Below, piece by piece: positions 62,682 through 64,000 of a stretch of 64,000 nucleotides of DNA (the first letter of the stretch is position 1; every line of letters starts with the position of its first letter). Both the position numbers and the translations under genes were made by a program. The stretch is taken from positions 176,666 to 240,665 of the forward strand of contig NW_005178827.1 in the NCBI RefSeq assembly GCF_000350225.1, given 5' to 3'. This DNA is from Chondrus crispus (lineage: Eukaryota > Rhodophyta > Florideophyceae > Gigartinales > Gigartinaceae). The notes under the pieces were generated by a model. The model saw only the letters and a list, made by a program, of their open reading frames with translations, did no database searches and was not told the origin of the DNA.

Positions 62682-64000
62682 ATGCCAAGCCTCAATAAAC
62701 AAGGCACCCCGTCGACCGCTTCGGTACGCGCGCCATCGCAGAGCCGAACGGACGAAGCGGCAATTTGCTTCTTCAAGAAGCAAAATTATAAGGTCACCGC
62801 AACGATCGGACAACGACGCGCGATGATGCGCGCCATCACGCCGGTTCTAGATTCGGGCGCCGGCCCGAATCTAATCCACCTACGCTGTGTGGCAGAACCG
62901 TGGCGCGCTGCCATCCAGTCCGCGCGGAGCCCGCCGCTCATCGACGCTTCCAATAGGTCGATGAAGGCCCTCGGCGAGCTCAAACTGTACGTCCGGATTG
63001 GTGAGTTCGTCGCGCGCGTGCCATTCTTGGTCGTCACCAACCTCGCCGTGGACTGTATCCTCGGAACCACGTTCCTGGATCGCCACGTGAAGGCGATCCT
63101 GCCACCGCAGAGGAAGGTGCTGTTCCATCATGCGCCGTCCGTAGCGCTGACGGGAGTCACACCCTCGAGGCACGACCGCAAGATGGCCTCGAGGGGACCG
63201 TCGCAGCAGCTCCCGCAGGAGGAAAATTCGGCCGACCGGAAGCGCGCGCAGTTCCCGACGAACGTACCGTCACGGAAAATTCGCGTGGTCAAGGGGGTCA
63301 CGATACCCCCGATGACCCAAGCGATGGTACGCGTCGCAACACCGGTTGGGGGGCTTTGCTTCCTTCAAAACCACCCCAAAACGGCGCATAAGAATTTATG
63401 CCTGATGGCGCAGGGGGTCATGGACCTCTTCCCGGGCGAGCCGTTTACGGTGCTTGTTAGCAACTTCGGAAGCCGCGCGGCCCACGTCCCCAAGCATACC
63501 GTTGTCGGTCTCGCGTTGCCATCCCCCACACACATCCTGACACTTGGCGTGCCGGTCCCCGGAGAGGCCGACGCTAAGGAAGGGAGAGGGAACAAAAATA
63601 ATTCCTCGACCGCTACGGAGGAACAGGCGCGACGCGAACAACCAGTTACGGACGACAGCAGAAGACAATCCTCCACCGCTACGGAAGGATACGCGCGTCG
63701 CAAAGAATCCGCTACGGACGAAGGCAGGATTAATTCCTCACCCGCGGGGGAATGTGCGCGACGAGAAGGACCCGTTACGGACGATGGCAGAATTAAATCC
63801 ACCACCGCTACGGGAGGAGGCGCGCGACGCGAAGAACCGGAAACGGACGAAGCCCGCAGTGGCAATCCCGCTAACGCGGATGAGCGGACCAATACGGACG
63901 CGGAGAAGACCCGCTCGTGGGAAGAAGACGTCCATATTGGTGCAGAAGACAGTACCGTCCGGTCGGAAATTATGGACATGCTGTCCGAGTTCAAGGACAT
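62682..64000 (+). CDS. pol: Gypsy-C pol, 5' part (runs off the window)
   Basis: From ATG at 62682, 439 codons remain open to the window end. The frame is -1 relative to gag and is also open upstream across the end of gag, so either reinitiation or frameshifting could reach it. The aspartic protease is clear: ITPVLDSGAGPNLI (active site), then LAVDCILGTTFLDRHV. After a basic linker comes the conserved FLQNHPKTAH and VLVSNFGSRAAHVPKHTVVG region that precedes RT in these elements. Next are four degenerate 21-22 residue repeats (TATEEQARREQPVTDD and relatives, 63600-63860), then SEIMDMLSEFKD, where RT begins. A minus-strand frame over 63365-64000 is a shadow of this gene. Confidence 0.88.
   Translation, partial: MPSLNKQGTPSTASVRAPSQSRTDEAAICFFKKQNYKVTATIGQRRAMMRAITPVLDSGAGPNLIHLRCVAEPWRAAIQSARSPPLIDASNRSMKALGELKLYVRIGEFVARVPFLVVTNLAVDCILGTTFLDRHVKAILPPQRKVLFHHAPSVALTGVTPSRHDRKMASRGPSQQLPQEENSADRKRAQFPTNVPSRKIRVVKGVTIPPMTQAMVRVATPVGGLCFLQNHPKTAHKNLCLMAQGVMDLFPGEPFTVLVSNFGSRAAHVPKHTVVGLALPSPTHILTLGVPVPGEADAKEGRGNKNNSSTATEEQARREQPVTDDSRRQSSTATEGYARRKESATDEGRINSSPAGECARREGPVTDDGRIKSTTATGGGARREEPETDEARSGNPANADERTNTDAEKTRSWEEDVHIGAEDSTVRSEIMDMLSEFKD

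Larger units (their letters stand above)
59017..64000 (+). mobile_element. Gypsy-C: LTR retrotransposon, 5' part
   Basis: Starts near 59017 where the coiled-coil gene breaks off, and runs past the window end. Contains a palindrome-rich putative LTR, a leader with a 285-bp tandem duplication, gag and the start of pol. Gag shares YR-x-YRL-x-N and a zinc knuckle with Gypsy-A and -B. The 3' half and 3' LTR are outside the window, so boundaries are not proven. Confidence 0.8.

Noticed and set aside
63365-64000. 211-codon minus-strand frame at the window end
   Set aside because: Mirrors the repeated pol linker of Gypsy-C; the plus-strand pol has protease motifs and stays open to the end.

Overview
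The window looks like nuclear DNA of a eukaryote with compact, intron-poor genes, crowded with transposable elements. A florideophyte red alga such as Chondrus crispus is my best guess. This is inference from the single-exon Sel1-repeat membrane protein, Cys-rich repeat proteins, long Gypsy elements with odd 3' regions, and DDE_Tnp_4 and pogo transposases; no rRNA or organelle marker confirms it. There is no bacterial-style operon and no CRISPR.

Layout. 1-2017: repeat-rich DNA without genes (a 27-bp-arm hairpin, a 210-bp duplication built of 35-bp units, a degenerate AT-rich array). 2018-15398: Gypsy-A, an old chromovirus-like Ty3/Gypsy element on the plus strand with stops and frameshifts in gag and pol, a 5-kb 3' region and an antisense reading frame before its 3' LTR. 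Its 3' LTR ends inside an AMP-binding (adenylation) pseudogene. 15399-18960: decaying minus-strand host genes (adenylation domain, Cys-rich repeat protein, Rab3GAP2-like protein). 19770-22855: two diverged dead DDE_Tnp_4 transposase genes in tandem. 23215-25807: an unrecognised plus-strand gene split by a 506-bp TA-flanked MITE; a sister MITE lies at 30006-30484. 26-30 kb: degraded and low-complexity DNA. 30718-35061: an intact 1447-residue membrane-anchored Sel1-repeat protein, minus strand, the best candidate for a living host gene.

35889-56441 is a three-level nest. A pogo-like DNA transposon (TIRs at both ends, transposase at 54077-56263) was split by a Copia element (36069-53996, 112-bp LTRs, GCTAC target duplication). 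That element was split in pol by Gypsy-B (39963-53261, minus strand, 639-bp LTRs, gggca duplication). Gypsy-B is nearly intact: gag, pol reached by a -1 shift, C-terminal chromodomain, and an antisense gene of about 760 codons near its 3' LTR. Then follow an internally deleted pogo relative (56534-57402), a PIF/Harbinger transposase (57554-58702) with a convergent coiled-coil gene cut short by the next insertion, and Gypsy-C (about 59017 to beyond the window end).

The most interesting signal is the antisense gene placed just inside the 3' LTR of two different Gypsy families that also share a primer-binding site and, together with Gypsy-C, a gag signature. Such genes are known in plant Tat/Grande elements. 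A red-algal counterpart with its own poly(A) signal and coiled coil would be worth characterising. Protein family calls rest on motifs read by eye; no database search was possible.
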